This document shows, piece by piece, positions 1 through 8,699 of a stretch of 64,000 nt of DNA. The stretch is from positions 1 through 64,000 of the forward strand of contig NZ_JAFKON010000012.1 in assembly GCF_022803015.1 (NCBI RefSeq), read 5' to 3'. The position numbers and the translations under genes were made by a program. Origin of the DNA: Arthrobacter humicola. Its GTDB lineage: Bacteria > Actinomycetota > Actinomycetes > Actinomycetales > Micrococcaceae. Under the pieces are notes generated by a model, which was given only the letters and a program-made list of their open reading frames with translations, had not been told where the DNA came from and searched no databases. The first letter of the stretch is position 1. Every line of letters begins with the position of its first letter.

Positions 1-38
1 AATGGTCTCGTGGGCTCGGAGATGTGTATAAGAGACAG
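1..38. other. Nextera sequencing adapter left on the contig end
   Basis: Bases 5-38 equal the 34-nt Illumina Nextera read-2 transposase oligonucleotide. It ends in the 19-bp Tn5 mosaic end AGATGTGTATAAGAGACAG at 20-38. This is library DNA, not genome. Reading through it gives the familiar artefact peptide MCIRDR. Genomic sequence starts at base 39, and the GC-rich stretch 39-115 contains nothing recognisable beyond the 3' flank of the first gene. Confidence 0.97.
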
Positions 39-115
39 GCTTGCGGCCGCGGCCGCCCCGGCATGCGGGCCGGCGCCGTGTCGGGGCGGGGGCTCAAGGT
101 GTCAGTCATGGCGGT

Positions 116-2194
116 CTACGCGCCCAGCTTGTAGACGGTGGCGTTGCCCACGGTCTGGGCCTGGTAGTTGGCCGCGACCCAGGTGGCGACCTCGGAGTTG
201 CCGCCGCGGCCCCCGCCCATGCCGCCCATGCCGCCGGAAATGAAGTAGCCGATCTCGCCGCCGTCCACCATCGCCTGGAACTGTGCGAGCGTCGGGTAGG
301 GGTCGCCGCCGTTCCAGCCGCCGAGGGCTATCACGCTGGTGCCGGTGGCGAGTTCCAGGCTCGCGGCCTGGGTGGCGCCGGAGACAATCGCGGACCACTT
401 GGCGCCGGAGGACTTCAGCAGCGCGGTCAACTCCGCCGAGGACGTTTCCCCGCCGGGGCCGCCGCCCATGCCGGCACTGCCCGCGCCGTCAGTGCCGGTT
501 CCGTCACTGCCGGTCCTGCCTGCTGCCCCGAAGCCGCCGCCCATCGCGGACGCGGTGGGGCCCGACGTGGGGATCGAACCGGAATGCGGCTGGGCGACGG
601 TCGCCAGTGTCCACGCGGTGCTTCCGAGCCCGCCGGCAAGCAGGCAGAGGATCACGACGCCGGCCGTGGCGGCCTTGCGGAACCGCGCCGGGAGAGCCGC
701 CATGCCGTCCGCCCGCAGGAGCAGGAGCAGGGCCGCGGCGGCGAGGACGCCCAGGACCACCACGATCACCCGGAGCCCGGGAAGCCAGGACGGGTCGCGG
801 CCCAAGAGCACGGCGGACCAGACTGAGGTGGCCAGCACCGTCACGGCCAGGACAACCCGGGCGGCCCAGTAGGTCCGGCCCCGCCACAGTTCCAGGGAAC
901 CGATGCCGGCCAGCGCCGCGATGGCGGGGGCCAGCGCCACGGCGTAGTACGGATGCACGGTGCCGCTCATGAAGCTGAAGATTCCGGCCGTGATGACCAG
1001 CCAGCCGCCCCACAGCAGGAGCGCCGCCCGGGTTTTCGAGGTCCTGGCTTCGCGCCGGGTGAACCACAGCCCGGCGGCCAGCAGGATCAGGGCCGCCGGC
1101 AGCAGCCAGGACACCTCGCCGCCGAAGCTCGTCCCGAACATCCGGGTGATCCCGGCCGCGCCGCCGAAGCCGACGTTTCCGGTGCCTCCCGGGCCGCCGG
1201 CGTTGCCTCCCAGGTTTCCTCCGGCGGGCATGCCCCCGCCTGACCCGGTGATCCGGCCCAGGCCGTTGTAGCCGAACGTGAGTTCCAGGAAGCTGTTGGT
1301 CTCCGACCCTGCCATGTACGGCCGGACCGAGGCCGGGGTCAGCTGGAACAGGACAACGTAGCTTCCGGCCACGACGGCGATCCCGGCGGCGGCGGCCAGC
1401 AGGTGCAGGAGCCGGCGGCCGAGGGTGGCGGGCGCCGCCCACAGGTAGGCCAGGGCCAGCCCGGGAACGATCAGGAAGCCCTGCAGCATCTTGCTCAGGA
1501 AGGCCAGGCCGATGACCGCGCCGGCCGCGGCGAGCCACTTCCAGCCGGCCTTCTCGATGGCGCGGGTGGTGAGGTAGGCCGCCAGTACCAGGCACAGGGT
1601 GAGCATCGCGTCCGGGTTGTTGAACCGGAACATGAGGGCGGCCACCGGGGTCAGTGCCAGGGCGCCGCCGGCGAGCAGGCCCGCGGCCGGCCCGGACACC
1701 CGCTTGATGGTCAGGTAGAGAAGCCCGACGGCGGCCACTCCCATGAGCGCCTGGGGAATGAGCATGCTCAGGGCCGAGAAACCAAAGATCCGTCCCGCGA
1801 GGGCGGGGATCCAGAGTGCGGCCGGGGGCTTGTCCACCGTGATGGCATTGCCGGCGTCGAGGGAGCCGAAGAGCAGCGCGGTCCAGTCCTTGGTCCCGGC
1901 CTGGATCGCCGCGGCATAGAACGAGTTGGCGTAGCCGGTGGCCTCCAGATTCCACAGGTACAACGCCGCGGTGACCACCAGGAGCAGCCCTGCCGAAGGC
2001 CGCACCCAGCGGGGCTGCGGTCCGAACAGCAGCCGGTCCCAGCGGCCTTGTGTGGCCGGCGCCGGGGACGCGGGCAGATGGGGGGCCGTCCCGCCGTCTC
2101 CGGGAACCGGGTGTGGCTGTTCCTCGGCGGCCGGCGGCCTGCCGGCCGGGGAACCGCCCTGGGCTCCGGCGGTGGGGCTGATGGTTGCCGTCAT
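116..2194 (-). CDS. GT39/PMT-type membrane glycosyltransferase (ArnT-like mannosyltransferase)
   Basis: 692-aa polytopic membrane protein. After a Pro/Gly-rich cytoplasmic N-terminus (about 1-65) come around a dozen hydrophobic segments. The first luminal loop reads YANSFYAAAIQAGTKDW and is followed by ITVDKPP, the acidic/Lys-Pro-Pro arrangement typical of GT39/ArnT-type polyprenyl-phosphate-sugar transferases. A Gly/Ser-rich linker (about 555-590) leads to a C-terminal extracytoplasmic domain ending SEVATWVAANYQAQ...VYKLGA. The family moves a sugar, usually mannose, from a polyprenyl-phosphate carrier to a protein or glycan outside the membrane. Its ATG overlaps the stop of the GT2-GtrA gene by four bases, so the upstream gene probably supplies the lipid-linked sugar donor. 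The acceptor is unknown. Confidence 0.85.
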   Translation of the reverse strand: MTATISPTAGAQGGSPAGRPPAAEEQPHPVPGDGGTAPHLPASPAPATQGRWDRLLFGPQPRWVRPSAGLLLVVTAALYLWNLEATGYANSFYAAAIQAGTKDWTALLFGSLDAGNAITVDKPPAALWIPALAGRIFGFSALSMLIPQALMGVAAVGLLYLTIKRVSGPAAGLLAGGALALTPVAALMFRFNNPDAMLTLCLVLAAYLTTRAIEKAGWKWLAAAGAVIGLAFLSKMLQGFLIVPGLALAYLWAAPATLGRRLLHLLAAAAGIAVVAGSYVVLFQLTPASVRPYMAGSETNSFLELTFGYNGLGRITGSGGGMPAGGNLGGNAGGPGGTGNVGFGGAAGITRMFGTSFGGEVSWLLPAALILLAAGLWFTRREARTSKTRAALLLWGGWLVITAGIFSFMSGTVHPYYAVALAPAIAALAGIGSLELWRGRTYWAARVVLAVTVLATSVWSAVLLGRDPSWLPGLRVIVVVLGVLAAAALLLLLRADGMAALPARFRKAATAGVVILCLLAGGLGSTAWTLATVAQPHSGSIPTSGPTASAMGGGFGAAGRTGSDGTGTDGAGSAGMGGGPGGETSSAELTALLKSSGAKWSAIVSGATQAASLELATGTSVIALGGWNGGDPYPTLAQFQAMVDGGEIGYFISGGMGGMGGGRGGNSEVATWVAANYQAQTVGNATVYKLGA

Positions 2195-3621
2195 TTACTT
2201 GGCCTTTTCTGTGCGGGGGAGGGAAGGGTCGGGGGCGCCGGAACGGCAGCGGCGGGCCTGTGGCGGAAAACCACCAGCCGGAAGAGCAGGAACTTGACGG
2301 CCGTGGCGGCCAGGTTGGCGGCGGTGACCGTGAGCAGTTCAAGCCAGCGGTCCGGTGCCGCTCCCGACGCGGCGTGAACGACGGCGAGTGCGCCCGAGGT
2401 CAGGGCCAGCCCGATGCCGAAGACCAGCAACCCCTCGAAATGGTGGCGAGCCGCCTGGCTGCTGCCCTGGATGCCGAACGTGAAGCGCCGGTTGGCCGCA
2501 GTGTTGGCCACGGCGGTGGTGAGCAACGCGAGGAAGTTTGCCAGCTGCGGGTCCATGAACCCGCGGCAGAGCAGGAAGATCGCCAGGTAGGCCAGGGTGG
2601 AGGCCACCCCGATGCTGCCGAAGCGGACGAGCTGTCCGAAGAGGCTTCCGCCGGGGCTTTGTTCCTGGGCCCGGGAGGCGGCCGGCAGCGGTCCGCGGGC
2701 GAGGGCCGCGCGCAGGTCGGGAACCGGGATCCGGCCCGAGACCAGGTCCCGGCTCAACCGTGCCATGCCGCGCAAGTCCGCGAGGGCCGTCTGGACGATG
2801 TCCACGCTGGAATCCGGGTCGTCGGTCCAGTCCACTGGGACTTCGTGGACGCGCAGGCCGCACTTTTCTGCCAGGACCAGCAGCTCGGTGTCGAAGAACC
2901 AGGCGTTGTCCAGCGTGTGCGGAAGCAGTTGCCGGGCCACGTCCGCCCGGATCGCCTTGAAGCCGCACTGCGCGTCACTGAAGTGGGCGCCCATGAGGGC
3001 CTGGAGCAGGAAGTTGTAGCTGCGCGAGATGAATTCCCGTTTGGGTCCGCGGACCACGCGGGAGTTGCGGGTCAGCCGCGTCCCGATCGCCAGGTCGGAG
3101 TGCCCGGAAATGAGCGGGGCAAGGAGCGGGCCGAGGGCCGCCAGATCAGTGGAGAGATCCACATCCATGTACGCCAGGACCGGTGACGGCGAGGCCAGCC
3201 ACACCTTGCGAAGCGCGTTTCCGCGGCCCTTTTCTGCCATATGGACCACCGTCACTTCGCGCAGCTCGCGGGCTACCCGTTCCGCGGCCTTGAGCGTTTC
3301 GTCGGTGCTGGCGTTGTCCGCCACGGTGATCCGGAAGGAATGCGGGAAGGCGCCGAGCAGGTACGCGTGGAGCCGGCGCAGGCAGGCCTCGAGGTCCCGT
3401 TCCTCGTTGAAGACCGGGATGGTGACGTCCAGCAGGGGCGTGCTGGCGCGCGTATCAATGGCCGTGCGCCGGCCGCCGGGGCCGGTCAGCGCCCCGGCGA
3501 TCGGGCCCGGGACGGGTGCGCCGGCCAGCGCAAGCCCCGAGGGTGCCTCGGGGGCCGCCGGGCCGGCCGGCGTCGCCGTGGAGCGGGGCAGGGTTCCTGT
3601 GGCCTGGTCTGTGAATGTCAT
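2191..3621 (-). CDS. GT2 polyprenyl-phosphate glycosyltransferase fused to GtrA-like membrane domain
   Basis: 476 aa. Residues about 65-290 form a DPM1-like family 2 glycosyltransferase: IPVFNEERDLEACL, VADNASTDETL and the metal-binding MDVDLSTD. This family charges polyprenyl phosphate with a sugar from a nucleotide-sugar donor at the cytoplasmic face. After a short linker, residues about 325-455 form a four-helix GtrA-like domain (starting QLVRFGSIGVASTLAYL) of the kind that flips or presents lipid-linked sugars. The gene ends in an ATGA overlap with the GT39 gene, so the two are translationally coupled. Together they look like a make-and-use pathway for one lipid-linked sugar. The exact sugar cannot be read from the sequence. 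Confidence 0.88.
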   Translation of the reverse strand: MTFTDQATGTLPRSTATPAGPAAPEAPSGLALAGAPVPGPIAGALTGPGGRRTAIDTRASTPLLDVTIPVFNEERDLEACLRRLHAYLLGAFPHSFRITVADNASTDETLKAAERVARELREVTVVHMAEKGRGNALRKVWLASPSPVLAYMDVDLSTDLAALGPLLAPLISGHSDLAIGTRLTRNSRVVRGPKREFISRSYNFLLQALMGAHFSDAQCGFKAIRADVARQLLPHTLDNAWFFDTELLVLAEKCGLRVHEVPVDWTDDPDSSVDIVQTALADLRGMARLSRDLVSGRIPVPDLRAALARGPLPAASRAQEQSPGGSLFGQLVRFGSIGVASTLAYLAIFLLCRGFMDPQLANFLALLTTAVANTAANRRFTFGIQGSSQAARHHFEGLLVFGIGLALTSGALAVVHAASGAAPDRWLELLTVTAANLAATAVKFLLFRLVVFRHRPAAAVPAPPTLPSPAQKRPSK

Positions 3622-3722
3622 GGCTCAACTTTCCCGGCGGCCCATATGAAGGCTTTAGGGTCAAGCTGTGCGGGGGCTGTGGAAGTCTGGCCCGCCCGGG
3701 CCGGTCCCGCAGTGGAGACGCA

Positions 3723-3758
3723 AGGAGGCCCCGGATCCACGTGGATCCGGGGCCTCCT
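3723..3758 (-). terminator. Perfect 36-nt palindromic hairpin, terminator of the transglycosylase gene
   Basis: The arms AGGAGGCCCCGGATCC and GGATCCGGGGCCTCCT flank the four-base loop ACGT. It lies 23 bases past the stop of the leftward transglycosylase gene and upstream of the GT2-GtrA start, so it separates the two transcription units. No long U tract follows, which is common in this GC range. Confidence 0.75.
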
Positions 3759-3780
3759 GTCCGGGCTGGTTAGGGCCGGT

Positions 3781-4620
3781 TTAGTACCAGTTGTGTGCGT
3801 AGTGGAAGTTCAGGGCGCCGCAGGGGGAGCCGTAGCGCGACTTGACGTAGTTCAGGCCCCAGTTGATCTGGGTCCGGTAGTTGGTCATGTAATCGGCGCC
3901 GGCGCTCGCCATCTTCGAGGCGGGCAGGGACTGGACCACGCCGTAGGCGCCGCTGCTGGCGTTCGTGGCGGTGGTCTTCCAGTCGGATTCCTTGGTCCAC
4001 AGCTTGTGCAGGCACTGCATCTGGCCAGGTGCCCAGCCATAGCTTCCCAGCTGGGACGCGGCGTAGGCCTGCGCGCCGGCGGGGTCGTCGATTGCGACCG
4101 GTGCGGGGGCCGGAGCGGCTGCCGGTGCCGGAGCGCGAGCGGGAGCTGCCGCGGGAACCGGAGCGGGAGCGGGGGCTGCCGCGGGAACCGGAGCAGGTGC
4201 GGGGGCTGCCGCTGCTGCCGGCGCGGCAGCAGCTGGGGCAGGGATCAGCGCTTCGGCTGCCTTAACCTCCGAGATCTGGGGAGCCACGTTCTTTTCCGCT
4301 GGAGCGCCCGGCCCAGCCACCTGGACCCGCTCGAAGTTGAGCTTGGCCAGCGGGTCGGCGATCGTGGCCGCCTGGCTCGCAACATTCGCCGTGTGGGCGC
4401 CCGGCTCTGCCGCCTGGCTGGCGGCGCCGCCACCCAGCAGCAGTGCGCACGCGGCGGTGACGACGGCGGCACGGCGGCCGGTTACACCGAGCCCGGCGGC
4501 GAACCGCGACAGGGCGGATGCCTGCTTGACCGGTTCGGCGCGGTGGCGCGACTTGGCTGCGCCAACTGAGCGGGAATGCGAACCGCCGTCAGGGCGTGTT
4601 TGTACCTGGAATTCAGTCAT
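3781..4620 (-). CDS. Secreted lytic transglycosylase-like / aggregation-promoting-factor-like protein
   Basis: 279 aa. A long basic N-terminal region precedes the hydrophobic segment AAVVTAACALLLGGGAA (about 52-68), a probable signal sequence. It is followed by a proline-alanine repeat linker (about 126-182) suited to crossing the cell wall. The last ~95 residues form a small lysozyme-fold domain: WTKESDW supplies the probable catalytic Glu, followed by SSGAYGVVQSLPASKM and a terminal HAHNWY-like end. Homologues cleave peptidoglycan and act in wall turnover or resuscitation. A c-di-AMP riboswitch directly upstream is the known control arrangement for actinobacterial muralytic enzymes. Rpf proper has a different catalytic domain, so the name rpf is not used. 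Confidence 0.88.
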   Translation of the reverse strand: MTEFQVQTRPDGGSHSRSVGAAKSRHRAEPVKQASALSRFAAGLGVTGRRAAVVTAACALLLGGGAASQAAEPGAHTANVASQAATIADPLAKLNFERVQVAGPGAPAEKNVAPQISEVKAAEALIPAPAAAAPAAAAAPAPAPVPAAAPAPAPVPAAAPARAPAPAAAPAPAPVAIDDPAGAQAYAASQLGSYGWAPGQMQCLHKLWTKESDWKTTATNASSGAYGVVQSLPASKMASAGADYMTNYRTQINWGLNYVKSRYGSPCGALNFHYAHNWY

Positions 4621-4631
4621 GGTGGCCTCTC

Positions 4632-4799
4632 AACGCCGGCGGAGTTAGCTGTCGGGTTCGGATGAGGTCATCCGGCCGCACGGAACATCACGTGTCGGCT
4701 TCACCCCGAGGGCGCATGAAAGCAGAATGCCCGGGAACTCTGGGTCCCCCGCCTCTGCCTGGTCCAGCGGAATCCGGGAAGCGGCAGAGTTTGGCGTCC
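4632..4799 (-). promoter_or_regulatory. c-di-AMP riboswitch (ydaO-yuaA class)
   Basis: Read on the minus strand, the 5' leader of the transglycosylase gene carries the conserved ydaO elements in order: a closing stem pairing GACGCC near 4797 with GGCGUU near 4632; a stem around AACUCUGCC and GGCAGAG followed by GGCGGGGGACCC; the GGGGUGAAGCC block; and the 3' signature CGAACCCGACAGCUAACUCCG just before the closing strand. The aptamer ends 11 bases before the ATG. This class binds cyclic di-AMP and usually switches expression off. Recognition is by motif memory; a covariance-model search would settle it. Confidence 0.87.
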
Positions 4800-4963
4800 G
4801 TCCGGATATGCGGCACCGATGGCGGCGCACGCTAACGACGCTACAGGACCTGGCCGCTTAAGTCACATTTTGGTAACAGGAGTCACAGTGCCGGGGTGTC
4901 GGGTTGCGCCGGGTTCACGGGCCGGCCGGTCCGGGCCGTTTGCGCCGACGGCGGCCGTTCCGG

Positions 4964-6592
4964 TTAAGCCGGCGGCGGCGCGGCGGGCAGCCGCACGGCG
5001 AACTCCGTGCGGCCCGGCCGGGACGTGACCTCGACTGTTCCTCCGTGGGCCTCCACGATCGACTGGACAATGGACAGGCCCAACCCGCTGGTGCCCTCGG
5101 ACGTCGGCGCGGCGGTCGCCGTGCCGTGACCTCCGCGGCTGCCGGAAACGGCGCCGGAGGACGAGCGTGCGGGAGCCCCGGACCCGACCCTCGCCGTCGC
5201 GACGGCAGAATCGGCGGGGACGGCTGCGGGGTTCGACGCCGGATTGGTGCGCGAGGCGTCGGCCCGGGCGAAACGGGCGAAGACCCGGCCGATAAATTCC
5301 GGGGCGATGCCGCTGCCGTTGTCTGTCACGGTGACCACGGCACTGCCGTCAGCCGAGCGCATAACGCCCGTGACCACCTTGGTCCCGGGTTCCGTGTGCT
5401 TGCGCGCATTGGACAGCAGGTTGGCGAGGACCTGGTGAAGCTGGGTCGCATCACCGCGCACCACCACGGGCTCGTCCGGAAGTTCCAGCTGCCAGATGCG
5501 GTCCGGGGCCATGACTTTCTCATCGCTGACCGTCTCGATGGCCAGCTGGGTGAGGTCGACGTCGGAGATTTTGAGCGGCTGCCCCTCGTCCAGGCGCGCC
5601 AGCAGCAGCAGGTCCTCCACGAGCGTGGTCATCCGCTCGGACTGGCTTTGCACACGGGCGAGGGACCTCTCGCCGTCGGGGGTGAAATGCTCGGTCATCC
5701 GCATCAGCTCCGTGTAGCCGCGGATGGCCGTCAGCGGGGTGCGGAGCTCGTGCGAGGCGTCGGCGACGAACTGCCGGACCTTCATCTCACTCTCCTGCCG
5801 CGCCTCGAGAGCGTTGGAGACGTTGTCCAGCATCTTGTTCAGCGCGTAGCCCACGCTGCCCACTTCCGTTCCGGGATGGGCAGCCGACGTCGGGACGCGG
5901 ACCCCGAGCGCCACCTCGCCGGCGTCCAGCGGGAGACGGGAGACGTTGGTGGCGACCTCGGAGAGCTGTTCCAGCGGCTTCATGGTCCGCCGGATCAGGG
6001 CCGTGCCGGCGAGCCCGATCAGCACGAGCCCGCCTGCGGACACCACCACCATGGTCCAGACCAGGGAGGCCAAGGTGTTTTGTTTTTCAGCCAGCGGGAG
6101 TCCGGTCACAATCACGTCGCCGTACGGTGTACGCGCGGCCGTGAGCCGGTAGGCGCCGGCCGAAAGGCTGCGGTCCACGGACACGCCGCTCGGGGTCAGG
6201 GCCAGGAGAACCTTGTTGTCGGAGGGGGAGAGGCTCTTGACCGCGCCGTCCCCGGCCAGGAATCCGGCCCTGCTGACTTCGCCGTCGACTATCCGTGCGT
6301 TAAGCGTCCCGACGCCCTGTCCCCGGGCTTCGAGGGGGTCGGGGCGCCTGCCCGAATCGTCCGAGGAGGGCCGGCCGAACTCGCTCGAACGGTGGGAGGC
6401 CTGGTCCAGCTGGGTGTCGAGCTGCCGGGTGAGGAAGAGGTCCATGGAGGCGTAGCTGAACAAGCCCACAGCGCCGCAGATGGCCACGAGCAGCGCCATG
6501 GCGACCAGGACCAGCCGGGTGCGCAAATGCCACGTCGACGGGTTGCGCCAGTCGCGTCCGGGGACGCGGGTCATGCCGGAAAGTGAGGGCAC
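4964..6592 (-). CDS. Membrane sensor histidine kinase (TrcS-like)
   Basis: 542 aa, GTG start three bases after the response-regulator stop. Order: TM1 (about 27-47), extracytoplasmic sensor (about 50-172), TM2 (about 178-200), HAMP, HisKA with phospho-acceptor His281 in DASHELRTPLTAIRGY, and HATPase_c with an N box (LANLLSNARKHT), G1 (DNGSGIAPEFIG) and G2 (GTSGLGLSIV). Between G1 and G2 sits an Ala/Ser/Gly-rich insertion of about 55 residues, where a typical kinase has about 15, so the ATP lid is enlarged. The cognate regulator is the upstream gene. The signal sensed is unknown. Confidence 0.9.
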   Translation of the reverse strand: MPSLSGMTRVPGRDWRNPSTWHLRTRLVLVAMALLVAICGAVGLFSYASMDLFLTRQLDTQLDQASHRSSEFGRPSSDDSGRRPDPLEARGQGVGTLNARIVDGEVSRAGFLAGDGAVKSLSPSDNKVLLALTPSGVSVDRSLSAGAYRLTAARTPYGDVIVTGLPLAEKQNTLASLVWTMVVVSAGGLVLIGLAGTALIRRTMKPLEQLSEVATNVSRLPLDAGEVALGVRVPTSAAHPGTEVGSVGYALNKMLDNVSNALEARQESEMKVRQFVADASHELRTPLTAIRGYTELMRMTEHFTPDGERSLARVQSQSERMTTLVEDLLLLARLDEGQPLKISDVDLTQLAIETVSDEKVMAPDRIWQLELPDEPVVVRGDATQLHQVLANLLSNARKHTEPGTKVVTGVMRSADGSAVVTVTDNGSGIAPEFIGRVFARFARADASRTNPASNPAAVPADSAVATARVGSGAPARSSSGAVSGSRGGHGTATAAPTSEGTSGLGLSIVQSIVEAHGGTVEVTSRPGRTEFAVRLPAAPPPA

Positions 6593-6595
6593 GGA

Positions 6596-7336
6596 TCAGT
6601 CCGCCGGTTTCAGGACGTACCCGGCTCCGCGCACCGTGTGGATCATGGGAGCGTGGTTGGCGTCGACCTTCTTGCGGAGGTAGGAAATGTACAGTTCCAC
6701 GATGTTCGCCTGGCCGCCGAAGTCGTAGTCCCAGACACGGTCCAGGATCTGGGCCTTGCTGATGACCCGTTTCGGGTTTTCCATGAGGTAGCGCAGCAGC
6801 TCGAACTGCGTGGCGGTCAGGTGCATTTCCTCACCGGCCCGGGTGACTTCGCGGGTGTCGACGTTGAGCACGAGGTCTCCCACCACCAGTTCGGCGGTGT
6901 CCATCGCGGCCACTCCGGAGCGCTGGACCAGCCGGTGCAGGCGCAGCAGCACCTCTTCCATGCTGAACGGCTTGGTGACGTAGTCATCGCCGCCGGCCGC
7001 CAGTCCGGTGATGCGGTCCTGAACGGCATCCTTGGCGGTGAGGAACAGCGCCGGCACCTCAGGCGCGAACGCGCGGATCCTGTTCAGCAGTTCGACGCCG
7101 TCGAACCCGGGCAACATCACGTCCAGCACCAGCACGTCGGGGCGGAACTCCTTGGCGAGCCGGACGGCTCCGGGCCCGTCCTCGGCCACGGCCACGGACC
7201 AGCCGGCCATCCGCAGCCCCATGCTCATGAGCTCGGAGAGGCTGGGCTCGTCATCCACCACGAGGGCGCGGATGGGGGAGCCGTCCGGATGCGTGAGCTG
7301 GGGAAGGTTGTTGGTCATGGAGTGCGAAGTGGCCAT
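6596..7336 (-). CDS. OmpR/PhoB-family response regulator (TrcR-like)
   Basis: 246 aa. Receiver domain about 23-135 with the acidic pair VVDDE, phospho-acceptor Asp72 in LVLDVMLPGF and the Lys of VTKPFS. The C-terminal winged helix (about 150-243) ends IHTVRGAGYVLKP. GGAGAG lies eight bases before the ATG, which favours this start over Met7. It precedes and is co-transcribed with the histidine kinase, and it is divergent from the membrane-anchored protein at 7577. The 240-bp intergenic region between them probably holds both promoters. Confidence 0.93.
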   Translation of the reverse strand: MATSHSMTNNLPQLTHPDGSPIRALVVDDEPSLSELMSMGLRMAGWSVAVAEDGPGAVRLAKEFRPDVLVLDVMLPGFDGVELLNRIRAFAPEVPALFLTAKDAVQDRITGLAAGGDDYVTKPFSMEEVLLRLHRLVQRSGVAAMDTAELVVGDLVLNVDTREVTRAGEEMHLTATQFELLRYLMENPKRVISKAQILDRVWDYDFGGQANIVELYISYLRKKVDANHAPMIHTVRGAGYVLKPAD

Positions 7337-7576
7337 GGGGACAACTCTCCGATCTGCCGGTTAGGCGGGGCTTTGGGGACCCTGTGCGGCACCTGTGAAT
7401 CCCAGCCTAGCGAGCTGGATGCCGTTGCGGGATCGTACGGGCCGCAACGGCCATGTTCAATCCGCCCTTCCCGTCCGGCAACGTCACAGGCCGGGCTGTC
7501 GGCCCGCACAGCCCAAGCACAGGATCGCTCACCACGCTGGGGTGAACACCGATCCGCACCCTAAAGGAGAAATACC

Positions 7577-8578
7577 ATGAGCGGTCAGCATCCCGGAGCC
7601 GGTTCCGGAGCAGCCCCCGAGTCAGCCCCTGTACCCGCCCCCACGCCCACCACCGGCGCGCCAGCGGCGCCCGCGCCCGTAACCACACCCCGTACTGCCT
7701 GGCAGTCCGGCGCCGGACACACCGACGGCGGAACAGTCCAAACCGGGCACGCCGATGCCGGACACGCTGACGCCGGACGCACCGGCGGCGGGCACGCCGA
7801 GGCCGGGCGGCCGGAAGCAGGCGCTGCCGGGGGCTGGGGCGCGCTTCCGGTTTGGAAGGTTCCGGCATCGGAACCTGCCTGGGGCATGCCCCGGCAGGAA
7901 CCTGTCCCCGCCGCAGCCACAGGCTGGGGCGCGCCGGGAACTTCCGCCAAGACGGCCTCGGCGGCGAAGCCCTGGACCCTCAAGCGGGGGCTCGCCGTCG
8001 CCGGCGCCGCCGCAGTCCTGGCCGTCGGCGCCGGGGCCGGCGTCTATGCCCTCACCTCAAGCGCAACGGCAGCCACCGGTGCGGCCGGCGGGGCGGCAGC
8101 CGGCGGACCCGGCGGCCAGGGTGTCGCCCCAGGCGTGCCAGGTTCAGCACAAGACGGTTCCGCGCAAGGTGGTTTCGCGGGCGGCGGCATGCCGGGGCAG
8201 GGCGGTCCCGGCCACTTCGCTGCCGGTGGCATGGGCAGCGGGCTTTCCGCGGCAGTGCACGCCGAATACGTGGTGCTGCAAGGAAGCGCATACACCACGA
8301 TGGCCGAGCAGTTGGGCACAGTGAGCGAGGTCAGCTCGTCCTCCGTGACGGTCAAGAGCAGCGACGGTTTCACGCGCAGCTATGCGCTGGGCAGCGACGT
8401 GGTGGTGAGTAATCTGCAACAGCGGCGCCAGCAGGCCGGCGGCACGGGCACGCAGCTGAGCGTCGCGGACATCGTCGCGGGCGGGACGGTGCGGATCGTG
8501 GCGGCCAAGGACGGTTCCGGCTACACGGCGGCCTCCGTCATGCTGGTCGCGGCGACAGCCACCGGCCAGTCGAACTGA
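7577..8578 (+). CDS. Membrane-anchored protein of unknown function with Pro/Ala-rich cytoplasmic tail
   Basis: 333 aa with an excellent start (AAAGGAGAAATACC ATG). Residues 1-130 are low-complexity Pro/Ala/Gly, including H-A/D-A-G repeats around 55-75. One membrane helix lies at about 142-160 (LAVAGAAAVLAVGAGAGVYAL). A Gly-rich segment follows, then an external beta-rich domain (about 235-330) with the pattern LGTVSEVSSSSVTVKSSDGF followed by YALGSDVVV, reminiscent of DUF5666-type OB-like domains. The gene is divergent from the two-component operon and may be its target. No function is assigned. Confidence 0.75.
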   Translation: MSGQHPGAGSGAAPESAPVPAPTPTTGAPAAPAPVTTPRTAWQSGAGHTDGGTVQTGHADAGHADAGRTGGGHAEAGRPEAGAAGGWGALPVWKVPASEPAWGMPRQEPVPAAATGWGAPGTSAKTASAAKPWTLKRGLAVAGAAAVLAVGAGAGVYALTSSATAATGAAGGAAAGGPGGQGVAPGVPGSAQDGSAQGGFAGGGMPGQGGPGHFAAGGMGSGLSAAVHAEYVVLQGSAYTTMAEQLGTVSEVSSSSVTVKSSDGFTRSYALGSDVVVSNLQQRRQQAGGTGTQLSVADIVAGGTVRIVAAKDGSGYTAASVMLVAATATGQSN

Positions 8579-8610
8579 ACCGCCGCGGCCGGCGTCGCCA
8601 CCGTGGCTGG

Positions 8611-8650
8611 CCGGCATCGCCGCCGTGCCTTGCGGGCGGCGATGCCGGCT
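8611..8650 (+). terminator. 15-bp perfect stem-loop after the 7577-8578 gene
   Basis: GCCGGCATCGCCGCC pairs with GGCGGCGATGCCGGC around a ten-base loop, 32 bases past the stop. There is no T tract, so it could equally be an mRNA-stabilising hairpin. Confidence 0.6.
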
Positions 8651-8699
8651 GCCCACTCCGTGGACCGCCTCGCAGGCAGCGGTGGGCAGGCGCGGTTTG

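Noticed and set aside
10..243. Open frame beginning MGSEMCIRDR
   Set aside because: It starts inside the Nextera adapter; this peptide is a known library artefact, and the rest is antisense to the GT39 gene.
3723..3758. 36-bp perfect palindrome considered as an operator
   Set aside because: Its position just past a stop codon, with a tetraloop geometry, suits a terminator better.
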